Of a stretch of 64,000 bases of DNA, positions 15,101 to 27,990 are shown piece by piece (position 1 is the stretch's first letter; each line of letters begins with the position of its first letter). Below the pieces are notes generated by a model. The model was not told the DNA's origin. It worked only from the letters and a program-made list of their open reading frames with translations, and made no database searches. The position numbers and the translations under genes were made by a program. Origin of the DNA: Trichoplax adhaerens (Eukaryota > Placozoa > Uniplacotomia > Trichoplacea > Trichoplacidae); contig NW_002060943.1 in assembly GCF_000150275.1 (NCBI RefSeq), forward strand, positions 24,845 through 88,844, written 5' to 3'.

Positions 15101-18100
15101 AAATTTGGTTTCATTTATTATAATATAATTAGAATAATCGCTGGAATGAAGGTTGCAATTAAATAATCCTAAATACTAGCTTTGATCGCTATTCGTGAAA
15201 TAAAATTTACATTATATTTTGTGAAGCTATCGGTACAAATTCGTATACAATTGTTAGTATATCTGTCCGGTTATGTATACCGTTTCAATCTTTTAAATTA
15301 GAAGCTGAGATTTCGGATACCAATAGCAATTTATTGATGAATGTTAATATAGGCGATTATGCTCTTTTAGATTTGTCTATCTAAAATTTGAAATTTACTT
15401 TTAATGCTATAATACTTACAGATATTCAAGATATTTCATATCCTGAAATGCTGTAATTGCGGAGCCATTGTAATTAACATATCCAAAAAGCCTAAGAAAT
15501 TGAACAAATATATTAGAGTTTTACTCATCAATGTTCAAATCAACCATTATTTTGCGCTTGAACGCATTATATTATAAACATCACATCAAAAACGTTACGC
15601 GAAATGAAGTTTTGGTATTGCCAAATTAATTATGCCTGCAATTTCTTGGATAGGATTTAAGGACATATCCCTTTAAATATGAAAGTAATCATAGTCAATA
15701 ACTTTTGATAGAGTAGCTTAAGATTTACGTACATAAAATATCTCAACGGATAAAGCTCAATGGAATTTTACAATATATATAATAATTAATGAACAGCATA
15801 AGACAGAAAACTTAAGCCTACGCTACGTGTAGCTTTATTATAGTCCTCAAGAGAACTTAAGATTAAGATCTTAATATAGTCCAAAAGTGAAGCGAATTGT
15901 TCGTAAGATTGTGAAATTGGCAACAGATTTACTTGATGATATTTATAACACTTATTAAAGTCATTTGTACTGCGATATTTGCATTATGACTTAGAGATAT
16001 TATTAAGGTATATTGCACTAAGTTTTGTAACTTTATGCCAAATGTGTATGATACGGTAATATATAGTTGCAGGATGCGTGATGTCGTTTATTATAGGATC
16101 GTTTAAAGTCCGACTATGCTATTTGTAGAAGTTAGTGACCTGGTTAAGAAGTCTGTTAGCTAGGAGATTAATCTATACTCGTGCCGGAGTTTATGGTAGT
16201 AAGGAAATCCTTAAGAAATTAAAGTGCTTCATATTATTTAAATCGAATTTGATTGAAAGCTAATCAATGTATGTTGATTGTATATCTAATTCGTCGATAT
16301 ATTTCAGCAAAGTACAACGCTGAGTAATTTAGTACCGGTATAATACCGGCTTTACGTAGAATTTTCTATGAAGCTAAAATTCTAAGTGCTAATTATTAAT
16401 CGATTACGTAATGGTTAATAAACTTGCAATTTTGTAACTTAATTGATGAGATACGATTATGTTGCTAAAAGTAGTCCTATTACTAGTTTCCAGATCCAGC
16501 GGACAGATTGAAGATAGACTGTTCTAGGCATTTACTTAATGAATCACTTTGTGTACTAAAGGAAAGCTTCACAGGAATAGTTAGTCATTATTATAATGTT
16601 TGATGATAAATAATTGATTGCTTGTCTGAATTCTATTCTTGATTAAGTTTTGTTACCTTTATGAGCCAAAAATGGAATATAGCAATCAAATAGTTTGTAA
16701 AATCTCTCTTAATTCATTTAATTCATCGGTTTATAATAGAGATTTAATCGTGTTTCTATTTAAATTTTTGTCATGTTTTCCCTAACTTTCTATTGATAAG
16801 ATATCTCAAGATCAATAACTATCAAGTAAAATTTCAACTTTGAAGATTTACTACCTGTAAGTAATTTTATCGGCATTACATTACAGAGATAAACTTTCTT
16901 GTGTCTTATCAATTCCTGTGCAATTTATTGCACTTGAATTAAGAATCCTTAATGAGAAGTAACCTAATGGCTAACTATTTCAATTGTTAATATACTTACA
17001 AATAAATAAGGTTATACAGGTTGCTAAATATGTTTGCATGAATTGAACGGATGGTATTGTTTCTTAAATTTCTGTTATAATTATGTATAATTAATAGCAG
17101 CATATTAATATTTATCTAAATCATAAATAATTGGATTATATCCTTTTACTCTTAATGGATTTAATTTCTATTGTGCCATTGAAAAGTAAAAGCATACATA
17201 TGAGAAAGGATAATAGTCTTTGCGAAGATGCCATGTTTTATTTCTTGGAGGAAACAATTCGTAAAAGCGCTAATTAAAGATTACCATAAAGGCATGTTTT
17301 TTTAAAACTGATTATCACAGCAGTCAAGTTCTATCGTATCACAAAACAGCTTTGCAACAAGATAACGCAATATACGATCAATAAGTCAATTCCTTGAACC
17401 ACGTATCAAGGAACGATATCTGCACTATCGCAAGCACTTTTGCTCTACTAGCAGACTACACAAAGACTTAAACGCCTCGTATTTTACGTTAAACACTAAG
17501 TTGGAGAATTCTTCTTTATTTCACGATATACTGCATTTATATACTATTCCTCAATAGTTCATGAGTCATAGTTAATACAATTAACATTGGAATCATTTAC
17601 TGAATTAGATATTAATTTTAGCTACTGCTCCCTTAATGCAGACAACAGTATTTACGAACATAGACATGTAATGACTAATACAGAATAGTCAGATTACGGT
17701 ATGTCCTATCACGGAACATTTCCATGATAATTTACAGTCTACCATAAGTAAATTACAATCACAATGATTCGAACTGTAAGCAGATGATTTGCATTCCCTA
17801 TTATAACTATTAATTTCAGTATGTGTATAAGTGTCACTGTCATAAAAAGTCAGTGCTATATTAAAACACAGTATATCCAAATTAGAAGTTAACTAAATAA
17901 GGATAGTCTAACAGAATTATCCTAACATAGATATTTCTACTGTAATACAGTATTTAACACTGTAACAACTTCGTATTATAGATTTCAAATACGTAAAGAA
18001 CTAACTCTCTTGCATTACGTTAATTTTTATCATTTATATTTATTCACTAATTATAAAAATATAAATCACTTTTACTACGAATTAAATATTCAATCGATTG

Positions 18101-19975
18101 TAACAACTGTGATTTCAGTGATACATTGAATTATCAGCCTCAGCTTACAGTAAACATTACAAAATAATAATGATTGCCATATCATGCTCACAGATTTTTC
18201 AAGTTGTGTTGCTTTATAAAGATTTTCTTATCCAAGTTTTGAATTAGAGTATTTTTCACTTTCCTAGTACGATGACGAAAGTTTTACTTTAGGTCATTTT
18301 AATTTCAAGAACATTACTGACAAGATTATTTGAACGCATTCATTGAATGATCTAATATTCGAAATTAATAATCACCGAGAAATTAAATAGAATTGTAGGA
18401 TAGTGAGATTTACATGGCAAATGCGTGCCGTCACATAATTGTAGAACAATTTTGATTACATGACAGAGCAATTTAATACAAAATTGTACCCATAAACACT
18501 TTAATCTGCCAACTATAATTATTTTAAATGTAAGATATTAAAAATATGGAAGCATCTTCACAACACTATGGAAAACTAATAAAGTTCTACTTCAGATATT
18601 ATTACCAGCAGAGTAGAAGGCTTCAAGGTTTTTCAGTTAAACTAATAATTTATCTTATCATATTATTTTCATGTTTGGATTACAAGGGATAATAGCGTTA
18701 ATAAATAACAAATTGATGCATGTTCCTTTTATCTTCGTAAGACATGGTATACAAAATAATTCTGAGCTTACAATGTTTCCAATTCTTCTAATGGATCAAG
18801 TAGATGCTTAGGAAAAGCAGTGATTGGATTATATTCTAAATTGCTATCATTGAATAATATTCAAGTAAAGGCCAAAATTAACTAGGTGCAGCAAAATGAC
18901 TAAGTTATTCTAATATCATGACAATGCTCCTTCCATTAATTCGTCAGATTAATTAGTAAATTAAAATTTTATTACAGAATTCGTAGATGTTTTAATCCTC
19001 TAAAGGCATTTTCGTGAAGTACTTGTATATTTGAAAAGTGAAGTTTCCTAAAGAAAAAGTAATTGTATGATACAAGCTAGGTGCTTAATATTTACAACCT
19101 TACACATGATTATTGTAAATCTCCTATCAACTAACAAGACTTGCAAATTTTTTAAATAAACGAAGGCATTTTCACGAATTATTTTGATTGAACTCCTTCC
19201 AAGATCACTGTCAGAGCAATAAGATCGCTTAGTCATGCAACTACTTATACATTTAGCAAAGATGTAATCAGATGAGAATAAATCTTACTTACAGAAATCT
19301 AAGATTTGGTAAGTTCTTTAGATAATCTGGATTTATGGTTTCATCGGTGATAACATTAAAATCTGCATTGCTGCGAAGATAACATATAAAAATATTTCTA
19401 AATTCTATAACGTAATAGCGAAATAAAGCAATTTACCGAAATGTCACGTTGTCCTCAATAACAATATTTTACTAATGGCTCTGCAATCCATTCGTCTAAA
19501 TCTTAAGGAACAATTTATATAAGCTCTAATACGTTTACATCGAGTACAGTTATCCTTTAAGTGAAGTAAATATTCTAGATTATATAACAGATGTAAATAT
19601 ACAATTTCGTGTAATACTTTGATTGCATTAATGTGGTAGTGTTCACATTGAAGTTTTGCTTTCAAAAATTTTGTAACATAAAACCCCAGCTATATTCTTT
19701 AAAAATCCACATCACAATGCTAATAGTTGAGTCAAGTTTACTAAACCAAGAATTTTACTAACTTGACTAAACATAGTCACTACTCTGACGCAGTAACTGC
19801 ATGTGAACGACAATTTTTTAGAGACATCTTGGAGCCCGTCAAATCCTAATTTATCATTTCATAGAATTTGTATGATAACATGGATTTTTCAACGATGGCT
19901 TACATTTCATAAATATAAGGTTGACGAATGGAAGTATCAATTGGAAATTCTTTCAAGAAATTGAACTTTATCAAC
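4425..19975 (-). CDS. Leucine-rich-repeat gene made of ~20 small LRR exons (LGR-receptor-like architecture; possibly more than one gene)
   Basis: Reading the minus strand, at least 20 short exons encode one LRR each (pattern L..N.I..I...F..L..L..L). They have GT-AG borders, and nearly all begin with the last base of a codon and end with the first two bases of another, so the introns are phase 2. Lengths are mostly exactly 72 nt, with variants of 54, 63, 66, 75, 78, 80 and 93 nt. One LRR per ~72-nt exon with phase-2 introns is the known structure of vertebrate glycoprotein-hormone receptor and related LGR genes, so an extracellular receptor domain is inferred. I could not find a signal peptide, cysteine caps with certainty, or a 7TM or kinase domain, so the protein class stays open and the ends are not true gene ends. 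Exon 5442-5521 ends in phase 1, which may mark the last LRR of one gene and argue for two genes. Confidence 0.65.
7135..7735. repeat. Dispersed repeat R2, copy 1
   Basis: A ~600-bp segment shared with 11065-11680 and 14195-14755 in the same orientation. Landmarks present in all three are a start near TTATATCTCAGAAATGTTT, an inner block ATCTTAGTAGG, and an end near TTGCAAGTTAGGGCTATTCC (one or two changes per copy). No long frame is conserved among the copies, so it looks like a non-autonomous element. It sits in an intron of the LRR gene. Confidence 0.8.
8174..10192 (-). CDS. LRR exon cluster D
   Basis: Minus-strand exons 10118-10192 (75 nt; ENYISYFDFEALRNCRNTLN then LL), 9717-9770 (54 nt; NVKPIYGLKYL, short and less sure), 9447-9518 (72 nt; DNPLSKISHNALRVFHYVAT), 9281-9373 (93 nt; LRSASLANASQLDTTALKML), 8960-9025 (66 nt; SYIPSNFTFGNNPLLSSL) and 8174-8245 (72 nt; LEYNSISVIEKYGLATIANL). 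Splice phases are the same throughout. Length variation suggests that some repeats have drifted or that one or two borders are misplaced by a few codons. Confidence 0.7.
11065..11680. repeat. Dispersed repeat R2, copy 2
   Basis: Second full-length copy of the ~600-bp family described at 7135-7735, with the same start and end landmarks. It differs by many substitutions, so the copies are not very recent. No clear target-site duplication or terminal inverted repeat is visible by eye. Confidence 0.8.
12181..13618 (-). CDS. LRR exon cluster C
   Basis: Minus-strand exons 13547-13618 (72 nt; DLAGGYVRHIACGKIMKLRA then LHKL), 13140-13211 (72 nt, donor gtatgt; SSKIRTICDQAFKELKALTE) and 12181-12252 (72 nt; NLLSHLPTSTFASLPSLQQV). 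Each is exactly 72 nt with the phase-2 borders of the other clusters. The ~1-kb spacing is uneven, and small exons may have been missed. The plus-strand ORF at 13509-13706 overlaps the first exon and is treated as its shadow. Confidence 0.75.
14195..14755. repeat. Dispersed repeat R2, copy 3
   Basis: Third copy of the ~600-bp family. It lacks a few tens of bases near its middle (after the block ending CTATATAAGT) that the other two keep, which shows independent decay. It lies in the minus-strand LRR gene region between clusters B and C. Confidence 0.8.
15420..17071 (-). CDS. LRR exon cluster B
   Basis: Minus-strand exons 17000-17071 (72 nt; NLRNNTIRSIHANIFSNLYN then LIYL, a textbook LRR), 16885-16947 (63 nt; LNSSAINCTGIDKTQESLSL, weaker) and 15420-15491 (72 nt; LFGYVNYNGSAITAFQDMKY then LEYL). 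All begin after AG with one base completing a codon and end two bases into a codon before GT. Introns are much longer here than in cluster A. The intervening 17410-17971 is dispersed repeat R1, so the gap between clusters A and B may reflect insertion or a gene boundary. Confidence 0.7.
17410..17971. repeat. Dispersed repeat R1, copy B
   Basis: Close copy of 1-563 in the same orientation, differing by scattered substitutions and single-base indels. Similarity fades after about 17971. Because the two copies are about 17.4 kb apart and flank most of the LRR exons, they could reflect either element insertion or remnants of a larger tandem duplication. Confidence 0.8.
18772..19975 (-). CDS. LRR exon cluster A
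   Basis: Minus-strand exons 19904-19975 (72 nt; …NFLKEFPIDTSIRQPYIYE), 19293-19370 (78 nt; NADFNVITDETI…LPNLRFL), 19136-19207 (72 nt; …IKIIRENAFVYLKNLQVL), 18976-19047 (72 nt; …NIQVLHENAFRGLKHLRIL) and 18772-18843 (72 nt; NLEYNPITAF…LEELETL). All five share phase-2 borders, and four sit within 600 bp, so this is the densest and most secure part of the array. A further open frame, 19448-19665, contains LRR-like text (INAIKVLHE…LYNLEYL) and a run of cysteines, but its exon borders are unclear. It could be one or two more LRRs or a cysteine-rich cap. Confidence 0.8.
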
Positions 19976-20844
19976 CTAAGAATGATAAATTAGCAATTAC
20001 ACAAAGTAATATTTTAACAAATTAATCTAGTCCTACATGCCGCCTTTATGCATAATATGACGAATTATATTTCTTATTTATGTATGACTGTAGTATTTAG
20101 ATTGTTAATTTAAGACATTTTAAAAAATAATAATGTTTAAAGCTTAGAGAATTTTTCATATCGATGCACATCTCCTTCATAAGCCTAATTAAATATTTAC
20201 TGAAATTTTGGTACTAAGAAATCGTTCTATAATCAAAACAATCGATACATGGTTACGACCGTGAAACCTTGATATCGATCGAAATAGAATTATAAATAAT
20301 CTTTTAGTAATAAATGTATCTGACATCGCGACTTTTAGCAATTTAAAAACTATTGATAATATACATATCGTTCTAAAGTTGCATGGTTTATTTAATTATG
20401 CGACAAGATTCAGCGGAACTCCCTGTATAACGAAGAATATTTCATATGCCATGGCATTAATTAGAATTAAGGCATTACTCTCTTTGATATTCTAAATGCC
20501 CCTTTGCAGTATCATTCATACTGTTTAACCAATCTTGTTCAGAAATTAGAGCAGTTATTACATCACTTTGCTATATAGTACCGCATGATGTGAAATAGAT
20601 TATTTTATTTGGGTTCCAATTTACAGATTTGGTCTGTGGTAGTTTATTGTCATTTGCTGTTATTACAAACCACATTGCGAGAAGATTTACAAAAAAAAAA
20701 TCTCTAAATTTCTAATGTGTCCGGAATTCAGTATCCCTTCACTATTTATAAGAACTTAAACGCCTTTATTTCTACGTTGCGCAACTAGAGACTGATTTTA
20801 TTCAACGATCTACCAAGCTTATATAGCGAAACTTTTGCAATAGC

Positions 20845-21085
20845 TATGTAATAGTTTGTATAGAATAAAGTATGTTAGTGGGCTGCGGCTGATGATGAAA
20901 CCCGTGAAGTATGGTATTTACTCTTGTACCAAATGAGGCCGGGGCTGGCAGCTTATATACTTTGTCCAAATGTGTTAGTATTGAAGGTTAGGCGTTTCAA
21001 TGCTGTTACAGAAATCCAATTCAGAGTAAGACCGTAAGATTTTCAAACTACAAACCTAACGTAATAGCAGTGAGGCTATTTCAGG
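20845..21085. repeat. Dispersed repeat R3, copy 1
   Basis: Shared with 27565-27990 and 54010-54185. Landmarks are GCTGATGATGAAAC after AGTATGTTAGTGGGC, then a GGCGTTTCAATG block (GGCGTTTCGACAC in the 54-kb copy), and a GTAGCAG-like end with AGGCTATT. The copy at 54 kb interrupts a decayed gene, which shows that the element was mobile. No coding frame is seen. The type is unknown. Confidence 0.75.
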
Positions 21086-21699
21086 CTAACACTAATGAAT
21101 CACCTTACAACAATAACTAATTATAGATATGGATATGTAATGACTGATTTTATATGATCGGACTACAGTATGGCCATTCACAGAATCATTTCAATACTCC
21201 TACAATATAATATTAGTTAGAATTTCAGTTACAAAAGCCTGTACTGTACATATTCAATTGTTAGACAAGAATTTAATTACGGTACAAATTATAATCTGCC
21301 ATAGCACTGTAATAAAGGAAAAAAGTAGAGTCCTTTATAGCTTTTAGTATGTAACTATTATTACTTTACTATAGAAAATACCTAGAAAGTGATAGTATCT
21401 TCAAGTTTTACCCTGCCAAATCATAATGTCGCCATCTTTTCTTCTTCGCAATTTTACAAAGTATGGTATAGATTACTATAGAAGTAACCTAACAGCAATC
21501 ATCTAATCTAAAGAAAGGGCGTTTGATAGTCTATTGGGATTGTAAATGAATTTGACTTAATAACAAAGCCCTATCACTAGAGAAAGGGGATTTATAACAT
21601 GACAGTAAAGTACTGTAATGTAGGTTATAATCGTACAGTTATCGTACAACTTCATGCTAAAACATCAACTGTCAATTCTAATGTCAGAAAAGTAGTCAT

Positions 21700-22700
21700 A
21701 GTTGTCATATAAAATTTTTTTGATAAGCGATTAGGTGATCTTTATAAAATTCGGAATTTTCGGATTCAGATTCCGGAACGGGTCGGATCTGTGTCCGATA
21801 TAATTTTTGGATTTTAATTTTTGGAAAATGCAAACTTTGATTTCTGAAATTTGAACTTTTTGTTGTGATTTTGAAACTTTGGAATTTTATGACGTGACAT
21901 GAAAGTTACTCTAGAAAAGTTTAATTGAGAAAAATAGAAAATAAGATGGCGAATGGCAGAGCTTGTGTTGATTTGTTAAGTAGTTAGACTGTTATTTTTA
22001 TGACTAAATCTTGCTGTTTAAAGGTTAATTTTTAGACTTTTTTAATGTATTAATGATTAAGAATTATCTTAGAAGTGAAGCTTGATATATTTTATAGTTA
22101 GTTTGTTGTTTTATAGTGTTTTGTAAGGGAATCATAAGGTAAATTATATCTGAACTTTGCATGATTTTTGTTTTCTTAAGTGTTGCAAATTAGTTCTCTG
22201 AAATGGATCTTAAAAGTGATTGGTTAACAAATGTTTAGTTTTAAATACCACTGACGGCTCTGCGAGCCTATAAATGATAGTGCAATCAGGAAATTTAGAG
22301 TAGAGAGTAGAAGAAGATTCTTTTAAAGAACTTGTTGAATGTTAAAGGCCTTGATCGTCGAATTGTTGTAAGTGAAAACATTTTTCTTTCTGTTTGGTTG
22401 TTGACAGTTTCAGTTCTGTCGTTTTTTTATTTGTTCACTTATAATACTTAGAATTAAGTATTTGGAAGGTTGTTTGATCTGTCTCTCTCACGTTTTCTTA
22501 ATAAATTGTGATCGGTTGTTTCCCCAATTTTTATTTGGTGTCAAAGTTGCGTTAAGTCGACCAAGGTGCCAAGAAAGTAGTATAAAAGCTTTTCAGAAGT
22601 TTTATAGCTTAGTTTCTACATATTACATTTCATTGAAGCACATTATAACTTCGATAGTTCCTACTGTAGGTAACTAATTGTAATCACCCTATACAATTGT
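21700..22700. other. T-rich stretch of unusual composition, function unknown
   Basis: This kilobase differs from its surroundings: the plus strand is T-rich and there is a local run of TCGGA-type motifs around 21745-21800, including CGGATCTGTGTCCG, a small hairpin. A short frame begins with a good start context at about 21950 (AAGATGGCG) but stops after 13 codons. I do not recognise a gene. It could be an untranslated leader, a non-coding RNA, or a transposon end. Confidence 0.3.
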
Positions 22701-23949
22701 TAAATTCGCTAAATTTAATCATTTAATTCTCCACAGTAGTTCGTACCATGTCAGCTTAATAACTGAGGTAATCATTGCTAGTTAAATTCAGAATACTACA
22801 TGACGATAATTTTTTGGTTTGGTTTGATACTACCAACTGTTTTATGCTGCTTTATAAAATGTAGTATAGTTCGATCTATTGGTAGTTGAGTGGTGGAAAT
22901 ATTAGTAGAATGTGTGAAGTTTAAGATAGTAAGAAGCTAGAATGGCTAAAGAAACATGAGCAACTTCTATTGGCCTTTTTTGCTAGCTTAATAGTAATGG
23001 CAGTTTCTCGTAATCTATCCATTTTTCTAATCCTTCGAGCACTTTGTAATTTTTTTAAATTTTTAATAAAGTGATAGTTTTACATTTGATGTTAATTTTT
23101 AAAGTGATACCCAATTTTTTGTTAACTTCATCGATAAATACTGTTTACTAAATTACATGTGTCATAGAAAACATTAACAGCACATACACCGATTGATACG
23201 GAACAAGCCATTTCTTGGGAAATCGATAAAGGCTACGTTGAACACAGTTTAGCTCATTATTTTTGCATGAGCATCCTTTGATGCAAGGAAGTTGATCTGT
23301 TATAATGTAAACAGTTTCAAATAATTAATTCTCTAAACTTATTTTGTTAGCAGCAATCTATGTCAGATATATTATAAGTAATAAGAGTTTACAAATATAT
23401 CTTTTAGTGATTGCTAGTAAATAGCTAAATAGCACAAGTAGTTAATAAACCTGCATTAGAACTACGCTACTGCGATATTTTCCTATCGTACTTCTGATGG
23501 TGCTTGGATTTTAATGGTATTGAATTTTATTAAGTAACAGTCAAAGTGACAGAATTTGCGTTTATGTACATATATGGACACAGTAAATAAAATAGGCACA
23601 TATTCTAACATTATTAAATTAGTATATCAACTTACAACAAGTTTTCTTTGGTTGTAATGTTTTATTTACGCTAAAAGTGTCCCATAATGAACAAGGAGGC
23701 TTGCAAACTGCAGTAAGATATTTTATTGTTGGTTGTATTAGCTGAAGTTTTGCAGGAATTTACAGAAACTCTAACTTCTTTCTTAATATTTTATATTTCC
23801 TTTTCTTGTAAGATATACATAATGATACGAGCATGACTTACTTTTGACGAAAGTTATATCGTCATGAATTTTGCAAGAATTCTTAAAGCAGTGCAGCATG
23901 CTTTGATTAACCGCTACGGTATCCAACGGCTCTAAATATAAGTATATTA

Positions 23950-24570
23950 TTTGCGTTAATTAGTCATTGCCGCCGTGTTACAAATCTTCTTCTTTGTAAC
24001 AAGAAACCGGGTCTTAAACACTATCTTCACTAGTACTTGTGTTCCCAACTAACTTAGGGACCTATCGTAGTTGAACTAACTCTCAGCTACACAAAAAAAC
24101 TACTATTGAGTAATAGGTTTAAATACTTTACTTTATTTTCGTTAACCTTAGTCGTAAAATGTACTAAAGAAAAACGTAAGAATATTCTTAGCAATAATAG
24201 TCACAAGATCCTGCAAATGACTACTGGAACTGAGAAGCTAAGCTAGTGCTCCGCTTTTTATAGTCTCGCCGATGGTACACTTGTGAATATTCTTGAAATA
24301 GCGGCTTACACTGTACAGTATACATATCCTAGTATAGCAACTAGAGCCTCAAGGCTCTGCAAAGTAATTGATCTTACACTTAAGGCGTTATTAATTAACG
24401 TTTACAGACTAAGCGTGTTAGCTCCGGCATGTCAACAACATTGAACAAGTACTTATGAATAAACATTAATATCTAATAAGCTACTGGAGTAAACAATAAT
24501 TTAAATGAGATATTTTAATTAACTTAGCAATTAATATTTCGGAGCATGGCTCCGTAACACGCCGTTATAA
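23950..24570. other. Possible non-autonomous element (weak)
   Basis: A locally GC-richer block ending near 24552 with the small palindrome GGAGCATGGCTCC. A similar arrangement, a GC-richer block ending with a GGAG…CTCC hairpin, occurs at 60478-61080. Direct alignment by eye is poor, so the relationship is tentative. Confidence 0.25.
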
Positions 24571-27564
24571 CTGCACAAATATCTTTCCTATAGTCCTGCT
24601 ATAATCTGGTTATCTTCGTTGTCATTTAGTACTGGAATATACCATTCACATTTGCACATTATCTTAAACAATCCAATTTGCAGTCACAAAATTTAGTCGC
24701 AGGAACGCTTTTTCTGGAATTGTCACACTGTAAAGCGCAGATTACTACATTTCTCGCACAAAGAAGTATACCAAAATTTCATTAGTTATTTTATGCGTGG
24801 ATAGATTTGGTGATAAAATACAATTTTGTAAACAATTTTGATATATAAAATGTCCAATTTTTCAATGTAATGATAATACTAAAGTAAGTACTAAGAGTTT
24901 GGGATAAAAACCTTGCATCATTAAGCAGGAACATATAATTTCCCACACAATCGGAGCCATAATATTAACGGGCTTCTTCTTTATTCAAATATTTATTCTG
25001 TATAGCCTGAATAGGATCATCAAGCAAGAATTTCAGCATAAGATATGCGAAAAAAATCTTTTATTAGTTTTAGAGATTTAGATAGTCTGTCTTTTTGAAA
25101 GAAAAATAATTACATAAAGCATTGGATAGCAGTAATAGTTAATAATGCAGAAAGCAATTCTACGCATACGATTATCACTACTATAATATTAAGGTATTGA
25201 ACGCTTAAATAATACCAGCAATAGTTTCAAAATTAGTGCTCACTGTAATAAACCAAACACGAACTTGATAACGTTTCTAAGAAATTAAATACTAGTACTA
25301 GGTATTTGGCACGGTGTAACATGTCTACAGACTATATTACATTACGATGCTTTTCTTTGAAGAAAGAATTTTTCTTCGATTCCTAAATGTAAATGTAAGA
25401 AATGTAAGAAACTGGACATGATTATAAAATCAGTGTAATTGAAAGCTGTGATTGTATCTGTTGTCGAAAATGATAAAATTTTTAAATTTAACTAAGAGAT
25501 TTATACCTACGGTAAGCTTTATGGCGAAATTATTTTTTCGACTACATAACTAATCTTTCGCCTTTATCTTACTATTTTATAACATTCCAAATCTATATAA
25601 ACATAGCTAATACTCGTATTTTCTGGTTGTACCAATGTTTTGAAATTTCGCACTTCTTTGAGTTAAGGCGGATTCAACTAGATATCTTTAGGCTATCCAA
25701 CTTCGCTGTCAGCCTTGATACTATTAAATTTGATGAGTTATGATGATCCAGCGCCACCTACTGTACCTCAGTACCTAATTCTGCTAGTTATGCCTTTACA
25801 ATTTGATTTTCTTTCCTAAAGTAGCGAAATTGAATTCCAAGTATAAATAGATTGAGAATATTTGACAACACATTTATAGAAAGATATTAAACCTGCACAT
25901 AATGTTTCCTTTGTTCATCATAGATTACTGACATAAAAGATGCACAATAGTAAGATCGAGGGTGGAGCCAAGGAAGATTTTTTTCTTGACGTGATCTGTT
26001 CGCCTGCCTCCAATTTAATTTTTGAATACGATGTAACTAAATGCTACTATTGTAGCAGCTGAAAACCGACATTAAAACCGAAGATGCTACAGCTAGCCAG
26101 TATGATAAACATAGCTTTACTATTAATTAAGTTACTATTAGAGCCACGTAGACTTAATCTATAATAAGTTAACAAGCAAGCATTTACAATACTACTGGCG
26201 TTATCTGGAAATTAACTTCTTCACTGGCTTTACAAGTAGTGACCAAACTAACACTAATGAGATCCTTCATTAATTAATGAAGTTGCTATAAACTAGCTTT
26301 TGCAGTAAAAATTCTACATAATTATATTTAGAATGAAGCCTACGTAATCATTCATGTTTTTCTTGATCTAACCTAATAATATTTTAAAATTTAACTGTCA
26401 GTAGATAGCTCTTTTACCAGAAGTGCCTGCAATTCATGCAATAGAGTTTTATAAATTTTATCATAAACTAATAATGCTGTCATATTCTGGCAGATTACTA
26501 CCTGTATAGAGTAATTTACAGTAAGATGGCATGATTCCATAATTTATAGTCTGAATAAGAGAAGTATAGACCTGACATGCGAAGATTCCTATTAACCGAT
26601 TGACCTTTAATCTGCTTATTGTTATGCGAAGATAACATTAATTTTATAACAATAGTGATTGTGGCCTTTAAATATTTCATGCTAGTAATATTTACGTATT
26701 GCACTGGCGTTAATTTTCAAAGATTAATAATACAAAAAATAAGTTTATTGTCTTAAACTTGAATTACGCATGATGTCAGTCATATGATTACAATTATCCA
26801 AAAACGAAATCATAGGTATGTAAAAATCTAAATATTCGTTTGATATCCTACTCTAATGTGAAATCTAAGGTAATACCCTTTTTATAATGGCAGGATATCA
26901 AATGAACATGTAATTGAATTATCTTATACTTTATCTATAAAACTGCATGGTCTACCTAAGAGTACAGGGTATTTCCAACTCTGTATCACTTAAAAGATAA
27001 TAAGATAGTCACTTCACAAGCGTAATTTTGCCATTATTTATGCAGTGAAAAAGAATTTAATTTATCTACTGACAAGCGCTAATAAAGAACGAATGTGAGG
27101 GCAGGATGAATTTTTTTGTATTTGAATTCTATAATAATCACTGGAGCAACCAGAAGAAAGGTATGCTTTTCCGGAAGTTATATTCTTACTATGCCCAAAA
27201 GCCTTTCTATTAACCCCAAAATTATTATAGACTTGATAATGGCAAATTTTCTTTAGAATAACGATATCAATAATAAACTATAACTCATTATTTAATACGC
27301 AACGGTCGTATATGTATGTTTGGTGATAATAACTAAATTAACATGGTTGATAATATTTTCATCTTGAAAATGTTCATTTCCAATTTTAATGAACAGGAAA
27401 ATAGATTTTATTTAAACAAGATAGATATAAAGCACTCAGGAAGGGAATTGATCCTAAAAATTTTAAAATATACTATTCAGTAAATAGCTGATTTTTACAT
27501 AATGTATCGATTGTATTGCAAAGTTCAATGAAAAGCTAAAAATTGTCGTAGATCTAGCTAGTAT

Positions 27565-27990
27565 GATGTAATGGTTTGCATAGATTAAAGAATGTTAGTT
27601 GGCCGTGGCTGATGATGAAACTGTGAAGTACAGTATTCGCTCTTTTACCAAGTACTAGAACCTGGACTGACAGCTTATATAATATAGATGGTACCGAATG
27701 TGTTAATACTAGACAATATTATGACTTTCCTGTTTGTGAAGATATACCGTCTATCTATCTATTAGCCGTTTTCACTGATATATTTAGGGAGGAAAAGTAA
27801 GATCTCTTAACGAAACTCTCAGACGGATAGACATAGCGAATTGAATAAAGTTTAGTATTTGCTCTCAAATTTAGGGCTTGTTACCTATTCTTGAAGATTA
27901 GGCATTTCGACGCAATCAAGGACCTAAGTCAGTCTAAGATCATCACTTTACGATACTAGCGAAGTAGCAGAGAGGCTATTTCATATAATA
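27565..27990. repeat. Dispersed repeat R3, copy 2 (longer form)
   Basis: Begins TGGTTTGCATAGATTAAAG and contains GCTGATGATGAAAC and the TTCGACGCAATCAAG block, ending near AGAGGCTATTTCA. It is about 200 bp longer than the other copies because of additional sequence around 27715-27900. Either this is the fuller form of the element or it carries its own insertion. Confidence 0.7.

Noticed and set aside
20461-20540. Possible additional LRR exon on the minus strand
   Set aside because: The reading is weak and the acceptor would enter in the wrong phase.
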